Source of the DNA: Legionella qingyii
GTDB lineage: Bacteria > Pseudomonadota > Gammaproteobacteria > Legionellales > Legionellaceae
Direction: 5' to 3'
Assembly: GCF_003184185.1 (NCBI RefSeq)
Contig: NZ_QHJG01000037.1
Location: forward strand, 1 to 48,080
Length of the DNA: 48,080 nt
In this document: piece after piece, positions 15,480 through 24,155 of the stretch
Layout: each line of letters opens with the position of its first letter
Numbering within the stretch: the first letter of the stretch is position 1
Notes under the pieces: generated by a model
The model's input: the letters and a program-made list of their open reading frames with translations, nothing else
Told to the model about the DNA's origin: nothing
The model's database searches: none
Position numbers and translations under genes: made by a program

Positions 15480-17018
15480 ATGACAAAACTCTGCTTTATT
15501 TTAGGCGATCAATTGAGTGAAACTTTGTCTGCACTTAGTGAAATCAATATGCATGATGATGTTGTATTGATGTGCGAAGTTACCGAGGAAGCAACTTATG
15601 TCAGTCATCATCCTAAAAAAATCGCATTTTTGTTCTCTGCAATGCGCCATTTTGCTCAAACACTAAAAATTAAAGGATATCGCGTCCGCTACACAAAGTT
15701 TGATGATCCTAACAATCAAGGAAGCCTAGTCAAAGAACTGATAAGAGCCGTTGAGGAAATAAAGCCTTCAGCCATAAGCCTTACTGAGCCAGGGGAATGG
15801 CGAGTTTTTAAAATGTTTGATGATTTGAAAAGTAAGTTGCCGATCCCATTAACGATTTATGAGGACAATCGCTTTTTATGCACCATAAATGAATTTAACG
15901 ATTGGGCCAAAGGAAAAAAACAACTACGCATGGAATTTTTTTACCGGATGATGCGTCAAAAATATCGCATTTTAATTGATAGCAATGGAAATCCAATCGG
16001 GGGGTCCTGGAATTATGATGCGCAAAATCGTAATCCTGCAAAACACATTTCTTCATTTCCAAAACGCTTGGAGTACCCCAAAGATGAGATTACTGTCGAA
16101 GTTTTGAGATTGGTGGCAGCACATTTTTCAAAACATTTCGGTCAATTACATCCCTTTGACTTGGCAGTGACGCGTGCTCAAGCTTTGTCCGAGGCAAATT
16201 ATTTTATTAATCATTGCCTTATCTCATTTGGTGACTATCAGGATGCTATGTTAACGAATGAAACCACTTTATATCATTCTAAACTATCGTTTTATCTTAA
16301 TGCCGGACTGTTATTATCTATAGAGTTATGTCGTATGGCAGAACAAGCTTACCTAGAACGAAAAGCCCCTCTTAATTCAGTAGAAGGATTCATACGTCAG
16401 ATTCTGGGATGGCGAGAATTCATCCGTGGGATTTATTGGCATTTTATGCCTGCCTACAAAGAAATGAATCACTTTCATGCTAAAAGAGACTTGCCAGCTT
16501 TTTTCTGGGGAGCAGATACTAAAATGTTTTGTATCAAGGAAGTAGTTCGCCAAACTTCAGTAGAAGCTTATTCGCATCATATCCAACGATTAATGATAAC
16601 CGGTAATTTTGCATTACTTGCAGGCATAAATCCAAAACAAGTCTGTGAATGGTATCTTGCTGTTTATGCTGATGCCTATGAGTGGGTAGAGCTCCCTAAT
16701 ACCTTAGGCATGGCACTTTATGCCGATGGTGGTTTAATGGCAAGCAAACCCTATGCTGCCAGTGGAAAATACATTCAGCGCATGAGTAATTTTTGTGAAT
16801 CGTGCTCCTATAATCCAAATGATTTATTAGGAGAAAAAGCCTGCCCATTTAATGCATTATATTGGAATTTTCTGAAACAAAATGAAGAAAAGCTTAAAGA
16901 TAATCCTCGACTTCACTATGCTTATATGAATTGGCAAAAAATGACCCTGGATAAAAAAGAAGCCACTCATGCCAAGGCGCAAGAAATCTTATCTTCTTTA
17001 GACTCAGGCAGTCTTTAA
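15480..17018 (+). CDS. FeS-type photolyase/cryptochrome (PhrB-like)
   Basis: The 512-residue protein begins with the COG3046 N-terminus LCFILGDQLS. In the C-terminal half it has the FAD/DNA-binding region (IRQILGWREFIRGIYW, then LMITGNFALLAG). Four cysteines, C389 in KQVCEWY, C439, C442 in NFCESCSYN and C455 in KACPFN, match the [4Fe-4S] ligand pattern of prokaryotic (6-4) photolyases such as Agrobacterium PhrB. It would repair UV (6-4) photoproducts with blue light, or act as a light sensor. It is co-oriented with the SDR gene and overlaps the end of tspO by four bases in convergent orientation. Confidence 0.9.
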   Translation: MTKLCFILGDQLSETLSALSEINMHDDVVLMCEVTEEATYVSHHPKKIAFLFSAMRHFAQTLKIKGYRVRYTKFDDPNNQGSLVKELIRAVEEIKPSAISLTEPGEWRVFKMFDDLKSKLPIPLTIYEDNRFLCTINEFNDWAKGKKQLRMEFFYRMMRQKYRILIDSNGNPIGGSWNYDAQNRNPAKHISSFPKRLEYPKDEITVEVLRLVAAHFSKHFGQLHPFDLAVTRAQALSEANYFINHCLISFGDYQDAMLTNETTLYHSKLSFYLNAGLLLSIELCRMAEQAYLERKAPLNSVEGFIRQILGWREFIRGIYWHFMPAYKEMNHFHAKRDLPAFFWGADTKMFCIKEVVRQTSVEAYSHHIQRLMITGNFALLAGINPKQVCEWYLAVYADAYEWVELPNTLGMALYADGGLMASKPYAASGKYIQRMSNFCESCSYNPNDLLGEKACPFNALYWNFLKQNEEKLKDNPRLHYAYMNWQKMTLDKKEATHAKAQEILSSLDSGSL

Positions 17019-17500
17019 GCCTGCATATTCAGAGTCCAAATGATTCCATTGAGATAGCTCGCAAAAATAAGCCACAAAGAGTAAGGGATTATGAGTAAAA
17101 GGATTCCTTTTTCTTTACTTTTAATGGTTATTAAAATAATGGCTGCATTCAACCCCACCATGATGACTATCCATAAAAAACTAAAACCCAACCAATGCAG
17201 TTGAAAAAAAAGCGGTGTCCATATCCAATTCATCATTAATTGAACTAAATAAAGACTAAGTATTGTTTTAGTTTCAGGATTGTTTCGATTTTTCCATAAT
17301 GTAAATCCAGCAATCGCAAGAAAAGCATATAAGATTGACCATACAACGGAAAATACCCAACCCGGGGGAGTTAAAATTGATTTATGGAGTTCCTCATACC
17401 AAGAATAGATGTTCGCTTGCGTTAATAAGCCCAAGAAAAACCCTACTAGTTCAAAAAATAAAATCCAAATAACCAGTTGCATCCCGTTTTTTTTGTTCAA
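17015..17500 (-). CDS. tspO: TspO/MBR family tryptophan-rich sensory protein
   Basis: The 161-residue protein has five membrane helices and the TspO signature: WYEELHKSILTPPGWVF with VWSILY in helix two, and NWIWTPLFF in helix four. TspO binds porphyrins and cholesterol-like ligands and in photosynthetic bacteria tunes tetrapyrrole responses to oxygen and light. It converges on the photolyase gene with a four-base overlap, consistent with joint photo-oxidative function. A TATAAT box lies on the minus strand at 17538-17543, 38 bases upstream, without a convincing -35. Confidence 0.9.
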   Translation of the reverse strand: MNKKNGMQLVIWILFFELVGFFLGLLTQANIYSWYEELHKSILTPPGWVFSVVWSILYAFLAIAGFTLWKNRNNPETKTILSLYLVQLMMNWIWTPLFFQLHWLGFSFLWIVIMVGLNAAIILITIKSKEKGILLLIIPYSLWLIFASYLNGIIWTLNMQA

Positions 17501-17620
17501 ACTCTTCTCTCCATATTTGATACTAGATAGTAAGGGTATTATATATTTTGTATGACTGAAAATCCGACGCTGCGATTACTATTAGATGAGTTATTATTGA
17601 ATTCTACAACTAAAACAAGT

Positions 17621-19084
17621 TCATTTGGTAAGTCCATAATTTTTTGGAGCACCAAAGCCTTTTTTTAGAGGAAAATTTATGTCCGCTGAGGAAAAAAAAC
17701 GGACGAGATCTTTTAACTCCTCCTGTTGCACCTGGGCATTAATCCAATTAAGCTTTACTTGAGTTGTAGCCTGCTCTCGTTGATTCACGAGAAACAAAGT
17801 ACTATCCCCTTCATGGAATTTTTGTGTCTCTCCTTGTTGCACCTTAAATGCCAAATGATACTCCTTTTTTAAGAAAGCTACCTGCTGATGGATTCTTTTT
17901 ATCCCAATATAAAGATTAGTAAGTTCATTCTTAAGCTGCTCATACATAAATTTTTGTTCCGCCCTGATTTGGTATAGCTCACTTTGGGTGCGAATTAATT
18001 TACCTTTTGCCTCTCTCTGGAGTACCGGAAATTTGAAAGAAACTCCTATAAATGCTGCTTCTGGTAGTAACAACGGATATCCTCCAGTACCATTTTGTTT
18101 AAACGTGTATGCCGTAGCATCCAAATTGGGCAGGAGCTCATTTTGCGCTAAATCACGTTTAAGCTTAATAATTCTTGAATAATTTTCTAGCTTCTTAAGG
18201 GAGGGATGGTGCGCTAACTGCGATAAGCCAGATGTCAATTGTCTTGGATTAGTTAACACTTGCGAAGGCAGACTGTTTTCCGATGGAATTTTGGGATTTC
18301 CTTGTTCATCTCGATAATATAGAGATAAATTAATTCCAGCCTGTTCAAATATCATCTTCCCTTGGTTGAGTAATTGTTCTCTCTGGACTATTTGTTGCAA
18401 ATTTTCAGTAATCGCAAGTTTAGGAAGATCACCTTGATTTGCCTGTTGCTCAATAGCATGTTGTCTCTTTTGAGCCAATTTTAGTAATTGTCTAAACGTT
18501 TTTAATTGCAATCCAGCCTCAACCCATTGCCAATAGGCCTTAATTGTTTCCTGATAAATTTTAATTTTAATCGCTTCCGCGTCGTGTTTTTTCATTTCAA
18601 TCGACTCCGCGGTAGTTAATAAATTCGTTCGCTCCTTATCAATCAATCGATCTCGAAGTAAAGGCAGTGAAAGTCCTGCTCGATATTCCCCACCCGAATT
18701 GGTTAAGTAATTTTGATAATAAATCGGCCAGCTCCCATTCCCATTTCGGTAACCCGCAAACAATTTGACTCCATTATAAAAAGTAGGAACAGTAAGCTGG
18801 GTATCTCCATAATTGTTAATATAGCCACCAGCAGGTTGAGATCGAGAGCTTGCATCAAGAGAAGGATCAAACGTTCCCAATGCACTCAAATGAGCACCTT
18901 GAGCTTTAGTAATTTCCAAGCGTGCGATTTTAATTTTTGGATAATATAGGGTGACGCTTTGCAGTACCTTATCCAAAGTTAATTTGTGTGGTTCATTTGC
19001 GATACATACCGTGGAAAGGAGCAAATAACAAAATCCTAAGATCAACTGATTCTTAAATCCGCTATGAGTATAGTATCTTTTCAT
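17621..19084 (-). CDS. TolC-family outer-membrane efflux/secretion protein
   Basis: This 487-residue protein begins with a signal peptide (hydrophobic LILGFCYLLLSTVCIA). It has the two-fold repeated coiled-coil and strand layout of TolC-type channels, with HKLTLDKVLQSVTLYYPKI at the start and an internal GVSFKFPVLQREAKGKL segment near residue 350. It would form the outer-membrane duct for the HlyD-like and ABC-like proteins encoded just upstream, with a four-base overlap to the adaptor gene. The substrate is unknown and no RTX-type protein is present in the window. Confidence 0.85.
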   Translation of the reverse strand: MKRYYTHSGFKNQLILGFCYLLLSTVCIANEPHKLTLDKVLQSVTLYYPKIKIARLEITKAQGAHLSALGTFDPSLDASSRSQPAGGYINNYGDTQLTVPTFYNGVKLFAGYRNGNGSWPIYYQNYLTNSGGEYRAGLSLPLLRDRLIDKERTNLLTTAESIEMKKHDAEAIKIKIYQETIKAYWQWVEAGLQLKTFRQLLKLAQKRQHAIEQQANQGDLPKLAITENLQQIVQREQLLNQGKMIFEQAGINLSLYYRDEQGNPKIPSENSLPSQVLTNPRQLTSGLSQLAHHPSLKKLENYSRIIKLKRDLAQNELLPNLDATAYTFKQNGTGGYPLLLPEAAFIGVSFKFPVLQREAKGKLIRTQSELYQIRAEQKFMYEQLKNELTNLYIGIKRIHQQVAFLKKEYHLAFKVQQGETQKFHEGDSTLFLVNQREQATTQVKLNWINAQVQQEELKDLVRFFSSADINFPLKKGFGAPKNYGLTK

Positions 19085-20067
19085 GGCTGAGTCTTCTCTG
19101 GAGTACTCTCTGGCGGAAAACCATTAAACTGGCGCCACAGTTCATACCATAAAGGCACTTCCCCTAATTGAACCCAACCATGTACACGTACGCCTTGTCT
19201 TAAAAATTGTGACTGAGGCCAGGGCTCATCAGGAACAATTACTGCACGAAATAATCCCGTACCATTGTCTGTAGGGTCTATAAAAGAAACAGTCCCCCCA
19301 AAAGTGCCCACAGCAATTGCAGGCCAACCTCTAAATTGGATCGCAGGCCATCCTTCAAACTGTAATCGAGCTTTTTGATGGATTCGAACAAATGGAATAT
19401 CATTACCATCGATCCATAGTTCCACAGCTCGTGATTCAGTTTGTGGAATGATTTGAGCCAAAACATCTCCAGCTTTGACAACCACACTCTCTTGGCCTGT
19501 CAATCGTTTATATATTACCCCTGCTACATGCGCTTTTATAAGTTGTGATTGCTGACGAGCGATACGTACGTCAATATCCACCATGTCAATATTTGCCTGC
19601 GCTAACTCGCTTTGGTATTTGGAGTATTCAATTTGTGCTAATTCATATTGGCGCTTTGAATTAATACCTTGTTGATACAGTTTTTTTTGGCGCTCGAGAT
19701 TAGCTTTTCCTGCAACAATTGATTGTTCTGCTGCCTCTATCCGAAGAGCAATTGCTTTTTTTTCTAATTCTAATCGTGTTAATAATTTGGGATCATTGTC
19801 AGTAATATCCACTAAGGGGTCTCCTGCTTTTACACTCATACCCTCATCGACATACCATTTTTTGATACGTCCATTGATTGGTGAATTAACTACATGCAGC
19901 CTCTCGGTGGGAGAAAACGCAATCACTTTGCCATTGCCAAGAGCAAACTGTTGCCATGGCGTAAACGCTAAAAACAGGGTGATAATCAGGGCAATAATAA
20001 AAATTATTTTGGCAATTTTTTGGGGCTTTGGTAGTTTTTTTATCATTGCATAGGCATGTAATTTCAT
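19081..20067 (-). CDS. HlyD-family membrane fusion protein
   Basis: The 328-residue protein has one N-terminal membrane helix (IIFIIALIITLFLAF) and a biotinyl-lipoyl-like segment RIKKWYVDEGMSVKAGDPL. It continues with a coiled-coil hairpin of about residues 105-170 and a beta-barrel part ending in VRVHGWVQLGEVPLWYELW. This is the periplasmic adaptor of a tripartite type I secretion or efflux system. It is translationally linked by four-base overlaps to the ABC gene before it and the TolC gene after it. Confidence 0.88.
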   Translation of the reverse strand: MKLHAYAMIKKLPKPQKIAKIIFIIALIITLFLAFTPWQQFALGNGKVIAFSPTERLHVVNSPINGRIKKWYVDEGMSVKAGDPLVDITDNDPKLLTRLELEKKAIALRIEAAEQSIVAGKANLERQKKLYQQGINSKRQYELAQIEYSKYQSELAQANIDMVDIDVRIARQQSQLIKAHVAGVIYKRLTGQESVVVKAGDVLAQIIPQTESRAVELWIDGNDIPFVRIHQKARLQFEGWPAIQFRGWPAIAVGTFGGTVSFIDPTDNGTGLFRAVIVPDEPWPQSQFLRQGVRVHGWVQLGEVPLWYELWRQFNGFPPESTPEKTQP

Positions 20068-21632
20068 GAAAGCACCACGTGATTTGTCATTTTTTTAAAT
20101 TCATGGTTTTGGGTGACCAACATCAAAATCGTATTCTTTAAGTTCAGCAATGGTGTGATAAGAAGTTCACTTTTTTCTTTTTCTAATCCATCAAAAACTC
20201 TGTCAATTATGAGTAACTGAGGTTGAAGTAAGACAGCACGTATAATCATAAGAGCAATCAGTTCAAATTGTGTAAACTCATTTTGCCAATCATAAATAAT
20301 CGTTTTTAAGCCATCGGGCTGACGCATTATTTTTTCAGATAGTCCAAAGTGTTCTAATTGCTCCATAATTATTTTCAGTGGTGTATTTTTATGGTTAAGT
20401 ACTAAATTGTCATAGATACTTCCGGCAAACCACTCGGGTTTTCGCAGCAATAAACTGAATTGACGAAGTGCTGATCGATGTTCTTCATTACACAAATTTT
20501 GATTCACTAAAATGGCCATGTCATATTTTTTTCCAAACCCTAAAAGCGACTCGGAAAATGTTTTGCAGCGTTCTGCATCTTGAGAATAAATAAAGAGTGG
20601 TTTATCCAAAGCAGCAACTGCCGGACTTTTATGTGGAAATTTAATTTCTATCGATTTCATCGGTAGAAATAGAGCATTAAGGTCCATTTTAATTTCTTCT
20701 ACTGATAAATTAAGTACTGTATCAATCTTACCTTCTGATGCAATTAAATCGTAATAATTTTCTAGAAGTACGCCAAATCGCTTAAATGCATAAATCAATG
20801 CACCAAGTACGATTTCAGCAGCCACTAACTGCCCCAAACTGAGTTGATTTTTAATAACGAGATATCCCCCTAATCCCAGAAGGAGGCTGCTGGAAAGCGC
20901 AGAAAGCACATAAAATCCAATTTGATGTTTTATGAGCTGCCTAAAATGAGTATTTCTTGCATGTAAAAAGGAAACTAATCGCTTATCCGATTGTAAGGTA
21001 GCATAATGGCTGCATTTGCTAAACCGAAATAGAAACCGATTGATTAAAAGCTCTTCGAGCCAGGAACCTACCTGATGCTTTTGAGCACATTCTTCTTTTG
21101 CGCTGGCGAGTCCTTTACGATAGGGAATGAAAATAATCAATATGATGCTTAGAATGATAAATCCATCAAAGATCAGGAATAATGGATGGTAAAATAGGAG
21201 CAGTAATAACCCAAAAAAAAGTTGAAGCCCTAAGTTAACTCCATATAGTAAAAGACTTGAAAGTGATTTCTTGATGGTTACTACTTCAAAAAAACGATTA
21301 ACCAGCTCTGGCCCATTGTGTGTTGAAAAATTATCCAAAGAGAGGTTGTTGAATTGTCTCGTGAGATTTAAACTTATCTTCACCATCAATTTTTGTTGCA
21401 CTACTTCCAGGATTACCGTTTGCCATATATTTAATGCACCTAGTGCCAACATCAGAATCAGAACTATAAAGCTCAAGGTAACAACAGGCTGCAGTAACTT
21501 TCCAAAGGCAATCAAATTAATTAATGTCTGCGCTGCAATCGGAATACTCAAAGTTAATAGGCTTGCAACCAAACTAATGAGTGCAATGGATAAGAGTGTT
21601 GGCTTATCTAAAACATCCCTGATCGAATTCAT
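20064..21632 (-). CDS. ABC exporter-like membrane protein with degenerate ATPase domain
   Basis: This 522-residue protein has the layout of a type I secretion ABC exporter: about six membrane helices (1-300) followed by an NBD-like domain. That domain has lost the ATPase motifs. The Walker A position (about 345-360) reads FIYSQDAERCKTF with no GxxGxGKS. The LSGGQ position (about 452) reads NEFTQFE. Walker B reads LLIIDRVFDGLE, with arginine in place of the catalytic glutamate. The switch histidine position reads LVTQNH. The fold-defining strands and the GSIYDNL segment remain. It starts the operon with the adaptor and TolC genes. Transport may be driven another way or by a partner ATPase elsewhere. 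Confidence 0.8.
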   Translation of the reverse strand: MNSIRDVLDKPTLLSIALISLVASLLTLSIPIAAQTLINLIAFGKLLQPVVTLSFIVLILMLALGALNIWQTVILEVVQQKLMVKISLNLTRQFNNLSLDNFSTHNGPELVNRFFEVVTIKKSLSSLLLYGVNLGLQLFFGLLLLLFYHPLFLIFDGFIILSIILIIFIPYRKGLASAKEECAQKHQVGSWLEELLINRFLFRFSKCSHYATLQSDKRLVSFLHARNTHFRQLIKHQIGFYVLSALSSSLLLGLGGYLVIKNQLSLGQLVAAEIVLGALIYAFKRFGVLLENYYDLIASEGKIDTVLNLSVEEIKMDLNALFLPMKSIEIKFPHKSPAVAALDKPLFIYSQDAERCKTFSESLLGFGKKYDMAILVNQNLCNEEHRSALRQFSLLLRKPEWFAGSIYDNLVLNHKNTPLKIIMEQLEHFGLSEKIMRQPDGLKTIIYDWQNEFTQFELIALMIIRAVLLQPQLLIIDRVFDGLEKEKSELLITPLLNLKNTILMLVTQNHEFKKMTNHVVLS

Positions 21633-21667
21633 TTTTCCTAAATATCCTTTTTATTTATTTAAAGACA

Positions 21668-22537
21668 TCAATGTTTTAATTTTTTCATTATGAAATACTC
21701 AAGCGATTCAATAGCCTTGTTCTGTTTCTTTCTTTTTAACAAGGATACATGAATATCACTCAACTTAGGTAAAAAATCCTCATCAAGGCGATCAAGATCG
21801 TTGGGAATCATGCTCCGTTGTATCGCAGTAATTCCTAAGCCAGCGCGCACAGCAGCCATTTTCACCGCATAGCTTGGGCTACTAAACACAAGGCGCCAAT
21901 TCAAATGATTCTTGTCTAGAGAATCAATCACATTACCACGATAAATACAAGGTGTTGGTGAAAGCACCAGTGGAATTGGTGTGGTTTTGTTGAGTTGAGT
22001 AAGAAGTTCTCTCTTGCCTGCCCAGTCTACTGGCTCATTCCAAACATTGACACCCTCAGCAATATGATTTATTTGATTGGTTTTAATTAAAATCAAATCA
22101 AAGTCGCCTTGGTTAAAACGCTCGATTAAATTAAGAGTGAGTTCGCATTCAACATTGAGCATCACCCGGGGATGATGTCGTGAAAACTCAACCAGTACAT
22201 CCGATAAAATCATTGAAGCAAAATCCTCAGGCAGACCAAAACGAATCTCTCCATGCAACTCAGGTGCTTTAAAACGGTCCAGTGATTCACGATGAAGTTC
22301 ATAAATCTTTTTTGCATAGCCTAAAAAAAGCTCTCCATCTGGTGTCAAAGACAACTCACGTCCTCGAAGAATTAATGGTTTTTCAATTAACTGTTCGAGT
22401 TTTGCAATTTGCTGGCTGATCGCCGATTGCGTACGCCCCACTCGGAGTGCGGCTTTTGTAAAACTTTGGGTTTCTGCTACCGCCAGGAAGCATTGCAAAG
22501 TCACTGTATCAAGACTCATTAGAATTCCTAATGACAA
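21668..22537 (-). CDS. LysR-family transcriptional regulator
   Basis: This 289-residue protein has an N-terminal winged helix (TLQCFLAVAETQSFTKAALRVGRTQSAISQQIAKLE) and a substrate-binding domain. The usual start is debatable: Met1 or Met8 (MSLDTVTLQCF). It is divergent from the dabB-dabA operon, and CbbR-like LysR proteins often stand in that position and respond to carbon status, so it likely controls the pump. It also lies 35 bases upstream of the ABC gene on the same strand, so it may be co-transcribed with the secretion trio. A 14-base palindrome lies in the divergent region. Confidence 0.88.
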   Translation of the reverse strand: MSLGILMSLDTVTLQCFLAVAETQSFTKAALRVGRTQSAISQQIAKLEQLIEKPLILRGRELSLTPDGELFLGYAKKIYELHRESLDRFKAPELHGEIRFGLPEDFASMILSDVLVEFSRHHPRVMLNVECELTLNLIERFNQGDFDLILIKTNQINHIAEGVNVWNEPVDWAGKRELLTQLNKTTPIPLVLSPTPCIYRGNVIDSLDKNHLNWRLVFSSPSYAVKMAAVRAGLGITAIQRSMIPNDLDRLDEDFLPKLSDIHVSLLKRKKQNKAIESLEYFIMKKLKH

Positions 22538-22556
22538 ACATTAATATTATTAATTT

Positions 22557-22570
22557 AACTTATATAAGTT
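22557..22570. promoter_or_regulatory. Palindrome in LysR-dabB intergenic region
   Basis: AACTTATATAAGTT is a perfect 14-base palindrome midway between the divergent starts. A second symmetric element, ATTAAT-ATT-ATTAAT, lies just before it at about 22540-22554. LysR proteins bind imperfect dyads in such positions, so this is the best operator candidate for the DAB operon. The sequence is very AT-rich, so chance symmetry is possible. Confidence 0.4.
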
Positions 22571-22619
22571 TATCTTATATATTTACATTGTAGCAAAACA
22601 ATTTCTAATGAGGAATGCT

Positions 22620-24137
22620 GTGAATACGATAATAAATTCTTTATATGGTGCGCTTCTGGCATGTCCAGCACTTGCGCTGCTAATTAACTGTGGCAGCGGC
22701 AGGAAAAAAGCTGTATTAGCTGCTCGTTGGGCAAGTTATTTTGTAGGGTTTGGTTTTATAAGCGGCCTTTTTTTATTAGGTCATTTCACTTTTTCAGAAA
22801 CAGCTAAAACGTACCCATTTATCAGTTTTAATCCCTTAAGTTTATTACTGTCCACTTTAATTTTATTGGTAAGCTTTACCGTTCATCGATTTTCCCTAAG
22901 GTATATGGATGGCGACAAACTCTATTCTCGTTACTTTTGTAGCTTGGCAGCCATTACTCTGAGTGCCATAGTTATGGTTCTTGCCGATAACCTCTTTCTG
23001 TTCTGGATTTCCTGGTCGATAAGTAACCTTTTCTTAATTTTCTTAATGGTTCATAAGAGAGAATGGACTGCTGCCAAAAACTCAGGACGGCTCGCTCTAA
23101 GTACCCTATTACCAGGTAGCATCAGCTTGTTAGCAGCCGTTATTCTAATCACTTTAAGTGGTGACACTGCTTCCATTCAAGCTTTAGCAGAGAAACAGTT
23201 TGTAAATTCGTCTATTTTTACAGCTGTGATGACTCTTATCACACTCACCGCTTTAACTCAGTCGGCCATTTGGCCCTTTCATCGCTGGCTTATTAGCTCT
23301 TTAAATTCACCAACTCCTGTTTCTGCTCTGATGCATGCAGGTCTTGTCAATGGCGGCGGTATCATCATCGTAAAGTTTGCACCTCTATTTTCAGTATCCA
23401 CTGGCTTACTCATGATTGTATTTATTCTTGGTGGCGTCTCAGCATTCTTGGGAACCATTTGGAAGCTCATGCAGCATGACATCAAGAGAATGTTAGCCTG
23501 CTCAACTTTGGCGCAAATGGGATTTATGATGATGCAATGCGGTCTAGGACTATTTGCAGCAGCTGTTGCCCATTTATGTTGGCATGGTCTATTCAAAGCT
23601 TATCTGTTCCTGAGCTCTGGATCGGTCATGACGCAAAAAAATAATGAACCTAAAATCCACGCATACAAACCAATTGTATTAATCATTGCAAGTATTGGCG
23701 GCCTCGTCGGCATGTTGGGCTTTGCCTTCATGACTAACAAGCCTATTTTATCTCTGCAAGCAACCTCCTTTTTACTGGTATTTGCATTCATTGCAGGAAC
23801 TCAACTGATGTTGACACTGATGAACAATCGCTTGGCCATCACTAATATAACGATTGGATTATTTATGTCTTCCTTAGCTGGTTTGCTTTATGGTGGAAGT
23901 ATTCATCTGATTGAGATGTTACTTCCTAATTTGACCCAGCTGTACTTACCCAAGCTTTCGATACTGCATCTGATAATCTTGGTTCTTCTGGTATTGCCCT
24001 GGCTTATGTTTAATCTTGGATTACTGAAAAAAATTAAAGAAACCAATTTCTGGTGTTGGCTTTACATGAATTTATTCAATCAAAGCCAACCTTCGCCAAA
24101 AACTGTAACCACACTGCGGTCTAGTTATAAATACTAA
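22620..24137 (+). CDS. dabB: DAB inorganic-carbon pump, proton-channel subunit
   Basis: The roughly 505-residue protein is a polytopic NuoL/MrpA-type proton-conducting subunit. It has the conserved TALTQSAIWPFHRWLISSL region, PTPVSALMHAGLVNGGG, and HDIKRMLACSTLAQMGFMM. Directly followed by dabA it forms the DAB complex, in which ion flow through DabB energises conversion of CO2 to trapped bicarbonate by DabA. It is not part of a nuo operon. GTG at 22620 is preferred because AGGA lies five bases before it; ATG at 22608 is the alternative and has no ribosome-binding site. Confidence 0.9.
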   Translation: MNTIINSLYGALLACPALALLINCGSGRKKAVLAARWASYFVGFGFISGLFLLGHFTFSETAKTYPFISFNPLSLLLSTLILLVSFTVHRFSLRYMDGDKLYSRYFCSLAAITLSAIVMVLADNLFLFWISWSISNLFLIFLMVHKREWTAAKNSGRLALSTLLPGSISLLAAVILITLSGDTASIQALAEKQFVNSSIFTAVMTLITLTALTQSAIWPFHRWLISSLNSPTPVSALMHAGLVNGGGIIIVKFAPLFSVSTGLLMIVFILGGVSAFLGTIWKLMQHDIKRMLACSTLAQMGFMMMQCGLGLFAAAVAHLCWHGLFKAYLFLSSGSVMTQKNNEPKIHAYKPIVLIIASIGGLVGMLGFAFMTNKPILSLQATSFLLVFAFIAGTQLMLTLMNNRLAITNITIGLFMSSLAGLLYGGSIHLIEMLLPNLTQLYLPKLSILHLIILVLLVLPWLMFNLGLLKKIKETNFWCWLYMNLFNQSQPSPKTVTTLRSSYKY

Positions 24138-24155
24138 TTATCCTGAGGAGTAACC

